Below are positions 8,338 to 15,673 of a stretch of 64,000 bases of DNA, piece by piece. The position numbers and the translations under genes are program-made. Positions within the stretch are counted from its first letter, which is position 1, and every line of letters begins with the position of its first letter. Source of the DNA: Parashewanella curva (GTDB lineage: Bacteria; Pseudomonadota; Gammaproteobacteria; Enterobacterales; Shewanellaceae); contig NZ_ML014766.1 of assembly GCF_003675895.1 (NCBI RefSeq), positions 1-64,000 on the forward strand, read 5' to 3'. The notes under the pieces are model-generated. The model was given only the letters and a program-made list of their open reading frames with translations. It was not told where the DNA came from and searched no databases.

Positions 8338-8654
8338 AACATTCTCTCCTTATTGCGAGTATTAACAACAGGACTGGCACTGGCGTAACCTAAGCATCGC
8401 CTACAAACAGATTTGGCTTTGGTATTCATCCACAGATTTTGTAAGCGAAACATAAGAGGATCACGTAAACACAATGAATACATGAGTGCATGAAGAGGAA
8501 AGTACAGCAGTAAAATAAAGGGATTTTTAGTGGCTATCATCAGGACAGTTACAACAGCTGCCGCAATGATAATGCCATCCAAGGTCACGCCCCATTTCAT
8601 TGCTGGACGAGTGACAGCCACGAACAAGGGATCACGAAACTCAGTAAAAGACAT
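8334..8654 (-). CDS. virB3: VirB3 inner-membrane protein
   Basis: Small membrane protein that works with VirB4 in pilus assembly. The 106-residue product shows the family opening FRDPLFVAVTRPAMKWGV, two adjacent hydrophobic segments (GIIIAAAVVTVLMIA and PFILLLYFPLHALMYSLCL) and the family signature RDPLMFRLQNLW. A cysteine pair (CRRCLG) occurs in the C-terminal tail. It lies 15 bp after virB2 and overlaps virB4 by ATGA. Confidence 0.93.
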   Translation of the reverse strand: MSFTEFRDPLFVAVTRPAMKWGVTLDGIIIAAAVVTVLMIATKNPFILLLYFPLHALMYSLCLRDPLMFRLQNLWMNTKAKSVCRRCLGYASASPVVNTRNKERML

Positions 8655-8669
8655 AGTAATTACCCCCCT

Positions 8670-9002
8670 CTACTTAACAGCTGAAATGATGAGATCAACA
8701 ATGGTTGAACCACCAAATACCAGCACTATCCCTGCAATATACTTACCGCAAGTCTCACCAGTAATGCGCCCAAACCAAGCTAGATAACCCAAAATAGCAA
8801 TCCCGATAATTGCAGCACTGCGAGCAATGCCATTGGTGAGTAATTGCATCACCCAATCCACACCTTCAGAAATAGGATCAGCAAAGGCGAATTCGGGAGT
8901 CAGCAGTAAAATGGAAATCAAAAAAAGGTGGGCGACCAGCGCCCTAAGTCTGCTTGATTGAATCGAATTGGTAGTAATGGCATTGAGTGAATTTACTTTC
9001 AT
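8670..9002 (-). CDS. virB2: VirB2/TrbC major pilin precursor
   Basis: Precursor of the conjugative pilus subunit, first gene of the operon seen here. The 110-residue protein has a long N-terminal signal region (hydrophobic stretch ALVAHLFLISILLLTPEFAFA, cleavage after about residue 41). The mature part has two hydrophobic helices, ARSAAIIGIAILGYLAWFG and YIAGIVLVFGGSTIVDLII, joined by a short basic/polar loop (RITGETCGK), the VirB2 hairpin arrangement. No virB1 (lytic transglycosylase) gene lies upstream; the next 690 bp hold no recognisable gene. Confidence 0.92.
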   Translation of the reverse strand: MKVNSLNAITTNSIQSSRLRALVAHLFLISILLLTPEFAFADPISEGVDWVMQLLTNGIARSAAIIGIAILGYLAWFGRITGETCGKYIAGIVLVFGGSTIVDLIISAVK

Positions 9003-9700
9003 TATCTACTCCAAGCATATGCCCAAAGCTAGGGCTAGAGTTGTTTATGAAAGACACTTCATGTCCTTGAAAGCATCTGTTTCTAAATAGGTACATTCAA
9101 GATTGCATCAGTAAACTGTGCTGTAAATACATTGATTGAAAAAGAAAACGTAATGCGACATTGAGATGACAAAATTCAGATATGAATAGAAGAAGGAAAT
9201 TTAAAAAGTAATCAATTACCGAAAACAGCCAAAAAATATTACCTTGATGAAAAATAATATCTTATTGATCTATTTATGAAAATATCAGATTAATTATTAA
9301 TATTACCAATATTACCAATATCCGATGAGCTAGTGCTGTTCGACTAGGAAGGAATGGTAGTATAACTTTGATAAATATTGGAGATCACAATAGTATGAAT
9401 TAACTTTAGCGCAACACTATTTTAAAAAAATTAGAAATGTAAATGTTGGCTATAATGCAGAACTTAGTACCGTAAATAGAACTGTTAGAGTTCTTTGTCT
9501 TGCTTACTTTTTATAGCAATTGCTATGAGCCATTGCGCAAATCTTGTGCTGATGTTGCGCATTCAATAGAAATAAAAGACAACAAAGCCACCACTTATTA
9601 TTTTAAATTCAGAGCATTACTGAAAATATTTTTAATTTTTTCATAAAGTTGTTTGTCATCTATACTTGATGCTATTGCGTGAATGCTTTTAGGAGAAAGC
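9003..9700. other. AT-rich gap upstream of virB2, no gene
   Basis: About 700 bases between the divergent virB2 and the degenerate GGDEF gene. I see no ORF with coding character. It contains a 14-bp perfect palindrome (ATAGCAATTGCTAT, about 9512-9525) and a short direct repeat of AATATTACC at about 9299-9322. The virB promoter should be here on the minus strand and the GGDEF-gene promoter on the plus strand, but I cannot fix either. The gap separates the T4SS block from the chromosomal TonB operon and is a plausible island edge. Confidence 0.5.
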
Positions 9701-10210
9701 ATGTTGTATTCATGGCGGAAACCCAGTTTCATGGACCAAGAAACCGGCGTCTATAACCAAGCCTACTTTACCGAAGCTTTTAACCGAGAATGGCAAAAAC
9801 ATCTATCACAACAAAAAGGATTAGCCTTATTGTATCTATGTCCTAACATGGATGAAACAAGCAATCCTAATACAGTGCTTAAAATTCTGTCCATAAAACT
9901 GCAAAATAGCTTTATAAGAAGCAATGACTTATTGGCTAGAAGTGAAAAAGGTTACTTCACAATCGGTTTATTCGATCTAGATACAAACGGATTACAGGCA
10001 GTATTAAAAAGGATAAGTATCGCGATTAATGAAGTAAAAAACGACTCTCAGTTACGATTTAATCAAAGATTCGAGTGTAGAGTGATAGTTGGGCATTGCA
10101 CACCAACAACTAACAAACAGTCAGACGGTCTTATTAAAAAAGTGGAAAGTGAGATAAATATAAATGCGACTGATGTGCAAGAGCCAGAAAAAATAATTTA
10201 TTGGAAATAA
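9701..10210 (+). CDS. Degenerate stand-alone GGDEF-like protein
   Basis: A 169-residue soluble protein. I chose the ATG at 9701 because AGGAG lies five bases upstream; an in-frame ATG at 9683 lacks a ribosome site. The N-terminal part resembles the start of a diguanylate cyclase domain (DQETGVYNQAYFTEAFNREW, then GLALLYLCPN). A later stretch, RSNDLLARSEKGYFTIGLFD, aligns with the usual RxxDxxxRxGGDEFxxL, but the GGDEF signature is replaced by SEKGYF. It therefore cannot be an ordinary cyclase; it may bind c-di-GMP or nucleotides, act as a decoy, or be decaying. No sensor domain is fused. It is monocistronic and ends in a strong terminator. Confidence 0.7.
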   Translation: MLYSWRKPSFMDQETGVYNQAYFTEAFNREWQKHLSQQKGLALLYLCPNMDETSNPNTVLKILSIKLQNSFIRSNDLLARSEKGYFTIGLFDLDTNGLQAVLKRISIAINEVKNDSQLRFNQRFECRVIVGHCTPTTNKQSDGLIKKVESEININATDVQEPEKIIYWK

Positions 10211-10238
10211 AAAAACACCTCCAATTGGAGGTGTTTTT
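10211..10238. terminator. Bidirectional terminator between GGDEF-like and TPR genes
   Basis: A perfect 28-nt palindrome centred on CACCTCCAATTGGAGGTG with five A on the left and five T on the right. It serves the plus-strand GGDEF-like gene and the minus-strand TonB operon that converge here. Confidence 0.9.
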
Positions 10239-10256
10239 ATTTACAAGTATAGAAGA

Positions 10257-11501
10257 TTAAAGCTTAACTTTATTAATACGTGCTTTTTCTCTGATGTACT
10301 TTTCAAAAGAAGTCGCATGTTTCTTAGTTTTCTTATCTTTCTTAGCAAGTAAGATGTTCTTAAGCGATGACTTGTATTGCTTAAGGTTCAAATAAGAAAG
10401 AGAAAGTTCATAGTACGCTTCGCCAGGATTTTTTAATCCCGCTTTAATCGCATTATCATAAGCTTTAATTGACTGCGAATAACGTTGAACGCTTGATAAC
10501 ATTCTACCTTGCTTCAAATATAGCTTAGCATCATTATCAATCGCAGCAGCTTCTCCAAAGTAGTCAGCGGCTTTCTTCATATCTTTAGCATTTTGGAATA
10601 ACCCAGCTACAACACGAAGAGAGCTTTTATCCTTTTTAACATCACCAGCTTTAATGTGCTTTTCAAGCAACTTAGCACCGTGATAAGGACCGCCATAACG
10701 AGCTTGCAATTGTGCTAAACGAGTAATACCCGAACCAGCTGTTAAGAAACCTGCTTTATAAGTTAAGTCATAAGTATAAAGGGCTTTTTTGTACTGTTCA
10801 GTTGCTAGATAGAACTGAGATAGCTGACGCCAGAATGAACCTTCACCAGGGAATAGTTCAACCGCCGTTTCAAGAACTTTTACCGCGTTTTTTAACTCTT
10901 TCTTGTTGTAGTAAGCGTTAACTTTTACGTTGTAAAAATCTTTCTTCGGTTTTTTAGCATGCTTAATCGCAAGATCAGCATACTTGATCGCATTATCCCA
11001 GTCTTTAACTTGAGAATATGAAACCGCTAATAACCGATAAACGTCTTCATCTTGCTTACAAGTAAAGTCCAACCATTTTTTAAAGTAGCTAATGCCCACT
11101 TTAAATTTTTCAGATTGAACTGCTAAAATACCAACAAGCTTAAGCGTATCAGCATGTTCAGTGCCACCTAGAACATCTAAATCAGCCGCTTGTTTCAGCT
11201 GTGTAAATGCTTTGTCTAGTTGGTTCTTTTCTGCATAAAAGTTACCCAACATACGGGCAACAGACGCTTTATCAAAATCTTTCTTCGGTGATGCTTCAAG
11301 CAAAGTTGCTAAAGCATCATCGATGTTGCCTTCAGTATAGGCTTTGTAAGATCTTTGGATCTTTTTACCTACACTCTGACCAACTGCTTGGTTTTTACGT
11401 TTCTCAATTGGGCATTTGTCTGCTGCAACCGCTGAAGTTGCCACAGTCAATGCACCAAAGGAAAGCATAATAGCAGCTGCAAATTTATTTAACTTTGCCA
11501 T
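10257..11501 (-). CDS. TPR-repeat protein of TonB2-type operon
   Basis: A 414-residue exported protein: signal peptide (residues 1-27, ending SAVAA) followed by a chain of tetratricopeptide-like helices through most of the length (for example ARMLGNFYAEKNQLDKAFTQ, FWRQLSQFYLATEQYKKAL and AYYELSLSYLNLKQYKSSL). It is the last gene of the DUF3450-TtpC-ExbB-ExbD-TonB cluster and starts four bases after tonB. In related marine gammaproteobacteria a periplasmic TPR protein accompanies this TonB system, probably as a scaffold between TonB and its receptors. The tail is very Lys-rich. The molecular role is inferred from context. Confidence 0.85.
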   Translation of the reverse strand: MAKLNKFAAAIMLSFGALTVATSAVAADKCPIEKRKNQAVGQSVGKKIQRSYKAYTEGNIDDALATLLEASPKKDFDKASVARMLGNFYAEKNQLDKAFTQLKQAADLDVLGGTEHADTLKLVGILAVQSEKFKVGISYFKKWLDFTCKQDEDVYRLLAVSYSQVKDWDNAIKYADLAIKHAKKPKKDFYNVKVNAYYNKKELKNAVKVLETAVELFPGEGSFWRQLSQFYLATEQYKKALYTYDLTYKAGFLTAGSGITRLAQLQARYGGPYHGAKLLEKHIKAGDVKKDKSSLRVVAGLFQNAKDMKKAADYFGEAAAIDNDAKLYLKQGRMLSSVQRYSQSIKAYDNAIKAGLKNPGEAYYELSLSYLNLKQYKSSLKNILLAKKDKKTKKHATSFEKYIREKARINKVKL

Positions 11502-11505
11502 GTTA

Positions 11506-12120
11506 TTATCCTTTGTCTAACGTAAAGTCCAAACGGATTTTCATACCAGTACGTTTTTGTGGCTTGCCATCAACGATTTGCGGTTTGTATTTCCATTTTC
11601 TCAAAGTACGGCGTGCCGCTTTGTTGAAGATACGCTTAGGCTTAGCTTCTAGAACTTTAATGTCCTCGATACCACCAACAGTGTTGATAGAAAAGCCAAG
11701 TACTACATAACCTTCTTTACCGTCACGAGCCGCTTGAGGTGGATACTCTAGTGCCGTACGTACGATTGGAGTAACGTCACCATCACGGGTCATCATGTTA
11801 CCAAGTTTAAATCCACCACGAGAAGCGCTTGTAGAAACACCATTCGGGTTAAAGTTCAAACTTGTATCAATGCTGCTCGACGTATCTGGTGGTGGTACCT
11901 CAGGCTTAGGTGGTTGCTCCGGTGGCGTCGGTGGCTTAGGTTTAACCCTAGGCTTGTCCTGTACCTGAGAGTCCTGCCTCTCCATGCTGATCTGAATCTG
12001 TGGTGACTCAGTTTTCTCAGCGTGGCGGCCTGCGCCGCCACCTACTAAGAATGCCATGAAGACAAACAGGCCAAAGGTAACAGCACCACCAATAATGATA
12101 GATACTATTCCTCGGAACAT
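11506..12120 (-). CDS. tonB: TonB energy transducer (TonB2 type)
   Basis: Spans the inner membrane and transmits proton-motive force to outer-membrane receptors. The ATG at 12120 follows AAGGATTAAT and gives 204 residues, shorter than the TonB1 type and typical of TonB2 proteins. It has an N-terminal membrane anchor (IVSIIIGGAVTFGLFVFMAFLV) and a proline-rich periplasmic spacer (KPKPPTPPEQPPKPEVPPP). The C-terminal domain carries the signature YPPQAARDGKEGYVVLGFSI and ends with RRTLRKWKYKPQIVDG. It begins one base after the exbD stop. Confidence 0.94.
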   Translation of the reverse strand: MFRGIVSIIIGGAVTFGLFVFMAFLVGGGAGRHAEKTESPQIQISMERQDSQVQDKPRVKPKPPTPPEQPPKPEVPPPDTSSSIDTSLNFNPNGVSTSASRGGFKLGNMMTRDGDVTPIVRTALEYPPQAARDGKEGYVVLGFSINTVGGIEDIKVLEAKPKRIFNKAARRTLRKWKYKPQIVDGKPQKRTGMKIRLDFTLDKG

Positions 12121-12121
12121 A

Positions 12122-12526
12122 TTAATCCTTCCCTGCTGATACAAACACTTTGTCTACACCTGCTTTCTTCACGCTATCAAGGATTTTCACCACGATACCA
12201 TGTTCAGCTAGCTTATCGGCTTCAATCATTACCGCAGCGTCAGGTGTTTCGGCCAGCATACGTTCAACGTTTGCTGTTACACGTTCAATATCTACGTTAC
12301 GGTTTTCCATCTTGATCACACCAGTCTTACTTACACCAATGAAGATGTTAGAAGAAGGTTGACTTGGAGCCGTACTCGCTTCAGGTTTTTCATAATCAAG
12401 ACCAGATGGCTTGATAAACGATGTTGTCACGATGAAGAAAATAAGCATGATGAATACGATGTCCAACATCGGAGTCATATCGATCTGTGCTTCATCTTCT
12501 ACGCCGGAATGCTTTTTACGTGCCAT
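12122..12526 (-). CDS. exbD: ExbD biopolymer transport protein
   Basis: Proton-channel partner in the TonB energy complex. The ATG at 12526 (with GAGAG upstream) gives 134 residues. The single membrane helix carries the essential aspartate (MTPMLDIVFIMLIFFIVTTS), followed by a periplasmic domain (MIEADKLAEHGIVVKILDSV) of ExbD/TolR type. Gene order exbB-exbD-tonB is the standard one and spacing to exbB is 13 bp. Confidence 0.95.
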   Translation of the reverse strand: MARKKHSGVEDEAQIDMTPMLDIVFIMLIFFIVTTSFIKPSGLDYEKPEASTAPSQPSSNIFIGVSKTGVIKMENRNVDIERVTANVERMLAETPDAAVMIEADKLAEHGIVVKILDSVKKAGVDKVFVSAGKD

Positions 12527-12539
12527 ATTCAATCTCTCT

Positions 12540-13067
12540 CTAGTGGTGTGGCAAGCTATCTTTTAGCTTCTCAATGCTGATTTTCATTTTTGCGTCTAGA
12601 CGTGTACTAAAGAATACGCCTGATAACGCTGCTACCATTCCTGCCATTGTTGGCATGGTAGCCATTGAAATACCAGCTGCCATCATACGAGCGTTACCCG
12701 TACCATGTACTGCCATCACATCGAATACTTGAATCATCCCTGTTACTGTACCTAATAGTCCAATCATAGGACAAATAGCTACTAAGGTTTTGATGATAAG
12801 CATTCCCGCGTTTAACTCTTGTTTGGCTTGGGATACCCAAGCTTCACGTATACGGTGTGCGTACCAAGAGGTTGAATCCTCTCTTTCATCCCATGCTTTG
12901 ATGATTGCTTTATGTTTAGCTGGTGATACCCAGTTTAGGAACCAGTAGCGCTCAAGCATTAACACCCACATTAGGAATAGTACTACCGCAACCAGCCAGA
13001 GGACGTCGCCTCCAGCGGCCATGAAGCCCCTGACGGAATCCCAAATGTCCATCAGGAATAGCATCAT
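12540..13067 (-). CDS. exbB: ExbB proton channel protein (TonB2 type)
   Basis: Inner-membrane proton-channel subunit, 175 residues, three membrane helices: DVLWLVAVVLFLMWVLML; the second with LIIKTLVAICPMIGLLGTVTGMI; the third with MAAGISMATMPTMAGMVAAL. The MotA/TolQ/ExbB signature GLLGTVTGMIQVFD is clear. The short length (about 170 residues) is typical of ExbB2. Its start codon overlaps the stop of the preceding TtpC-like gene by one base (TAATG). Confidence 0.94.
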   Translation of the reverse strand: MMLFLMDIWDSVRGFMAAGGDVLWLVAVVLFLMWVLMLERYWFLNWVSPAKHKAIIKAWDEREDSTSWYAHRIREAWVSQAKQELNAGMLIIKTLVAICPMIGLLGTVTGMIQVFDVMAVHGTGNARMMAAGISMATMPTMAGMVAALSGVFFSTRLDAKMKISIEKLKDSLPHH

Positions 13068-14422
13068 TATTGAGCCCTCTTCTCAGCGTGCTCAGCAACT
13101 AGGCCAGCACTTTGCTCTTCTAGTACTTGAACTACAGACTTGCTCTTCGCGCTAACAATAGCGTGTAGAAGCATTAGTGGTAGGGCAGCAATCAGACCTT
13201 GTACAGTCGTGATAAGAGCCATAGAGATACCGCCAGCCATTAGCTTAGGATCACCAGTACCGAATAACTGAATGCTTTGGAAGGTAGCAATCATACCAGT
13301 TACTGTACCTAATAGACCCATCATAGGCGCGATAGCTGCGAATACTTTGATGATAGAAATACCGCTTTCTAGAGAAGGCGTTTCTTTTAGGATAGCTTCA
13401 TCAAGTTTCAGCTCTAGAGTTTCAACATCACCAGACTTGTTCGCTTGGTAAGCTTGAAGTACGCGACCAAGAGGGTTGTTACCTGGGTTGTTGATGTCTT
13501 TACGTTGAGCGTTAACTTTAGCACCCGTAGCGTATAGAGTTACTAGCTTGAATAGTGCAATTAAAGCACCAACAACAAGAATACCGATGATAATGTAACC
13601 GATTGGGCCACCAGCTTCGATACGCTCTTCTAGAGTAGCTTTACCAGTGAATACTTTAAGTAGGTTACCACGTGCTGGGTCAACAAAAAGCTTTGTGTAA
13701 CCTGAAGTAGAACCTAGGAAGTTTTGTACGCTTGATACTTGTTGGCCACCTGGCTGTTGAGCTAGGTCTTGGATGATGCTTAAAGTATCGTTGTAAACCA
13801 CATATTGGTTGTCAGCTAATAGGTTAAACGGACCAACACGAGTTACTTTAGTGTTAGTTACTTCACCGTTTAGACCAGTAACATCTGCATTAAAGCTAAC
13901 AACTTTACCTTGCTCAACCATTTCGAAAAGTTGGTCTTCCCAGAACTTTTCTAGCTCATTGATTTTAGGAAGCTGCTTACGAGCACCTAAGTCAGCAACA
14001 AATTTGTCACGACCTGGGTACTGAGCAGAAATGTTAGAAGATGCAAGCTTACCAGCGAAATCGCCAGCTTCACCTTTAACAACACCAAACATTTCACCTA
14101 AGTCTCCTTGAGCTGCAACCAAGTCAGCTTCAAGTTGGGCGATACGACGCTCGTTGTCTAGGAAACGTTGTTGTAAGTCTTTACCACGCTGCTTTTCGTT
14201 AGCAAGAGCACGCTTTTCTTTTTTAAGAAGCGCCGCTTTGTCAGCACGTTCTGCACGGAATTCAGCTTCACGTTTCTTGTCTACTTTGCCTTTTGCTGCG
14301 CGGTCGGTTTGAACCTGCTTTAGAAGTTGGTCTACAGACGTAGGCGCATCAGCAGCACTTACCATGCCAGCTACTAAAGAAAGGCTAGCAGCCACTAGTG
14401 TGGATGTGATTAACTTTTTCAT
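13067..14422 (-). CDS. ttpC: TtpC-like MotA/TolQ/ExbB protein
   Basis: A 451-residue relative of ExbB with an extra N-terminal periplasmic part. It has a signal peptide (residues 1-24) and a charged coiled coil (about 45-100, for example FRAERADKAALLKKEKRALA). A globular region follows, then a membrane helix (IGYIIIGILVVGALIALFKL), a cytoplasmic part and the proton-channel signature APMMGLLGTVTGMIATFQSI. TtpC proteins are required for function of the TonB2 system in Vibrio. The one-base TAATG overlaps at both ends tie it to DUF3450 and exbB. Family and role come from established work on TonB2; the sequence shows the domain layout directly. Confidence 0.9.
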   Translation of the reverse strand: MKKLITSTLVAASLSLVAGMVSAADAPTSVDQLLKQVQTDRAAKGKVDKKREAEFRAERADKAALLKKEKRALANEKQRGKDLQQRFLDNERRIAQLEADLVAAQGDLGEMFGVVKGEAGDFAGKLASSNISAQYPGRDKFVADLGARKQLPKINELEKFWEDQLFEMVEQGKVVSFNADVTGLNGEVTNTKVTRVGPFNLLADNQYVVYNDTLSIIQDLAQQPGGQQVSSVQNFLGSTSGYTKLFVDPARGNLLKVFTGKATLEERIEAGGPIGYIIIGILVVGALIALFKLVTLYATGAKVNAQRKDINNPGNNPLGRVLQAYQANKSGDVETLELKLDEAILKETPSLESGISIIKVFAAIAPMMGLLGTVTGMIATFQSIQLFGTGDPKLMAGGISMALITTVQGLIAALPLMLLHAIVSAKSKSVVQVLEEQSAGLVAEHAEKRAQ

Positions 14423-15204
14423 TATTTAGCAGCCTCCGCAGCTGGGATTGGTAGAGCGAACATATCAGGTGCAGCTTGACCACGAGCCTGACGAATAGCT
14501 TTAGTGATGTTACGAAGGTAACCATCATTTAGCTCATCCCAAGATTTTGTTTCTTTGTTGTAAACCCAAGCATTCTTTTGGTCGATGCTTTGTGCAACTA
14601 GAGAAACACGACCAAATTGTAGGAAGTCTACTAATACTTCTTTACCACCAAGGTTTAGCTTACCTTCATAAGCGTTGGTAGAAGTACCGTATTCACGCTC
14701 GATACTATATGCATCTAAAATCAGACGATATTTTTCAGCCAGGGTAACTTCTGCAGAGTCAAGAATTTCTTTTAAACGCTGAACACGCTCTTCGCGTACG
14801 TCAGTTTTGAAAGGAAGATCCAGCTTTACGAATTTGTCTAGTGCATCTACCATCTTAAACATAAGAGGTACAACACCTTGACGAAGTGCATCAACACCGT
14901 CGATGTCACTTTGAATTGCAGCCATAGTCGTTTCTTGGTCTGCAACCAGTTTTGCTACATAATCGTTGTAGTCTTTTAGCGTTTCACGCTCACCCGCAAC
15001 AGAGTCATATTGGATAAGCAGATCTTGTGCCTGATCAAAATACTTATCAACTTTCTTCTGAGAAGCCGCAGCAGAAGTGTGAATTTTACCGTCTGCTTTT
15101 TGAACATCGCTCAGAGGATTTGCAACTGCCAGGTTGCTGCTTGCAATCGCTAGTACACCTACTAACGCCGAAGCAATTTTAGTTCTCTTGCTTACCTTGG
15201 ACAT
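14422..15204 (-). CDS. DUF3450 periplasmic protein, first gene of TonB2-type operon
   Basis: A 260-residue exported protein. The ATG at 15204 has GGGA at a good distance; a TTG nine bases upstream is less likely. It has a signal peptide (about residues 1-29, ending NLAVA) followed by a long helical, coiled-coil-like region (DKYFDQAQDLLIQYDSVAGE, then ETLKDYNDYVAKLVADQETT). A C-terminal domain contains LNLGGKEVLVDFLQFGRVSL, characteristic of DUF3450. This family precedes TtpC/ExbB/ExbD/TonB in many Shewanella- and Vibrio-like genomes. The molecular function is not established; a periplasmic partner of TtpC is the usual inference. Confidence 0.88.
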   Translation of the reverse strand: MSKVSKRTKIASALVGVLAIASSNLAVANPLSDVQKADGKIHTSAAASQKKVDKYFDQAQDLLIQYDSVAGERETLKDYNDYVAKLVADQETTMAAIQSDIDGVDALRQGVVPLMFKMVDALDKFVKLDLPFKTDVREERVQRLKEILDSAEVTLAEKYRLILDAYSIEREYGTSTNAYEGKLNLGGKEVLVDFLQFGRVSLVAQSIDQKNAWVYNKETKSWDELNDGYLRNITKAIRQARGQAAPDMFALPIPAAEAAK

Positions 15205-15339
15205 AGTTCCCAACCAATTTTTGTTAATTAAAAAGTGTTAACCTACTGATATTGCTGAGTGTTTATTTTAATACTTCATGCAATCACGTAAGTACATCTT
15301 TCTATTGTGATTGTTTTTATTTTCCCTTTTTCTATACCC

Positions 15340-15390
15340 TTAGGCATAGACCCGAAGGCATAATTCCATAAAAGGTTGACGAGTGTCAAT
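15340..15390 (-). promoter_or_regulatory. Putative promoter/operator of the TonB2 operon
   Basis: Within the 470-bp gap upstream of the DUF3450 gene, the minus strand has a perfect -35 box (TTGACA, 15388-15383). It is embedded in a small inverted repeat, TTGAC-gagt-GTCAA. An imperfect AT-rich -10 candidate (AATTAT) lies 18 bases on. No convincing Fur box was found. The rest of the gap holds no gene. Confidence 0.35.
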
Positions 15391-15621
15391 AGTTCTTAAA
15401 CTCTGAGGTGGGAATTAAGTAATATAATTGTTTTTATTAACATTTTGTTTACAAAGCAAAGCCATCAAAGAATACATAATGTTAATGCCATTTAATTATA
15501 TCTCCTTTATTTAGTTAGCCTCATCGGACTCTTTAGTACAACCTATCACTTGCTGACATACAGAAAATATTATCAAATTTAACTTGCCAGCAATCTAAAT
15601 CTTACATTTCTGCGACCATAA

Positions 15622-15650
15622 AAAAAGCCTTAGTCTGACTAAGGCTTTTT
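15622..15650. terminator. Terminator after TonB-dependent receptor gene
   Basis: A 13-bp-arm hairpin (AAAAAGCCTTAGT and its inverse around CTG) with A and T runs on either side. It ends the minus-strand receptor gene, separating it from the TonB2 operon. Confidence 0.88.
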
Positions 15651-15673
15651 AGAGTTTAAGGTTAATTTAGTTG

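Noticed and set aside
15205-15673. Fur box for the TonB2 operon or receptor
   Set aside because: No stretch gave a convincing match to the GATAATGATAATCATTATC pattern; only AT-rich sequence is present.
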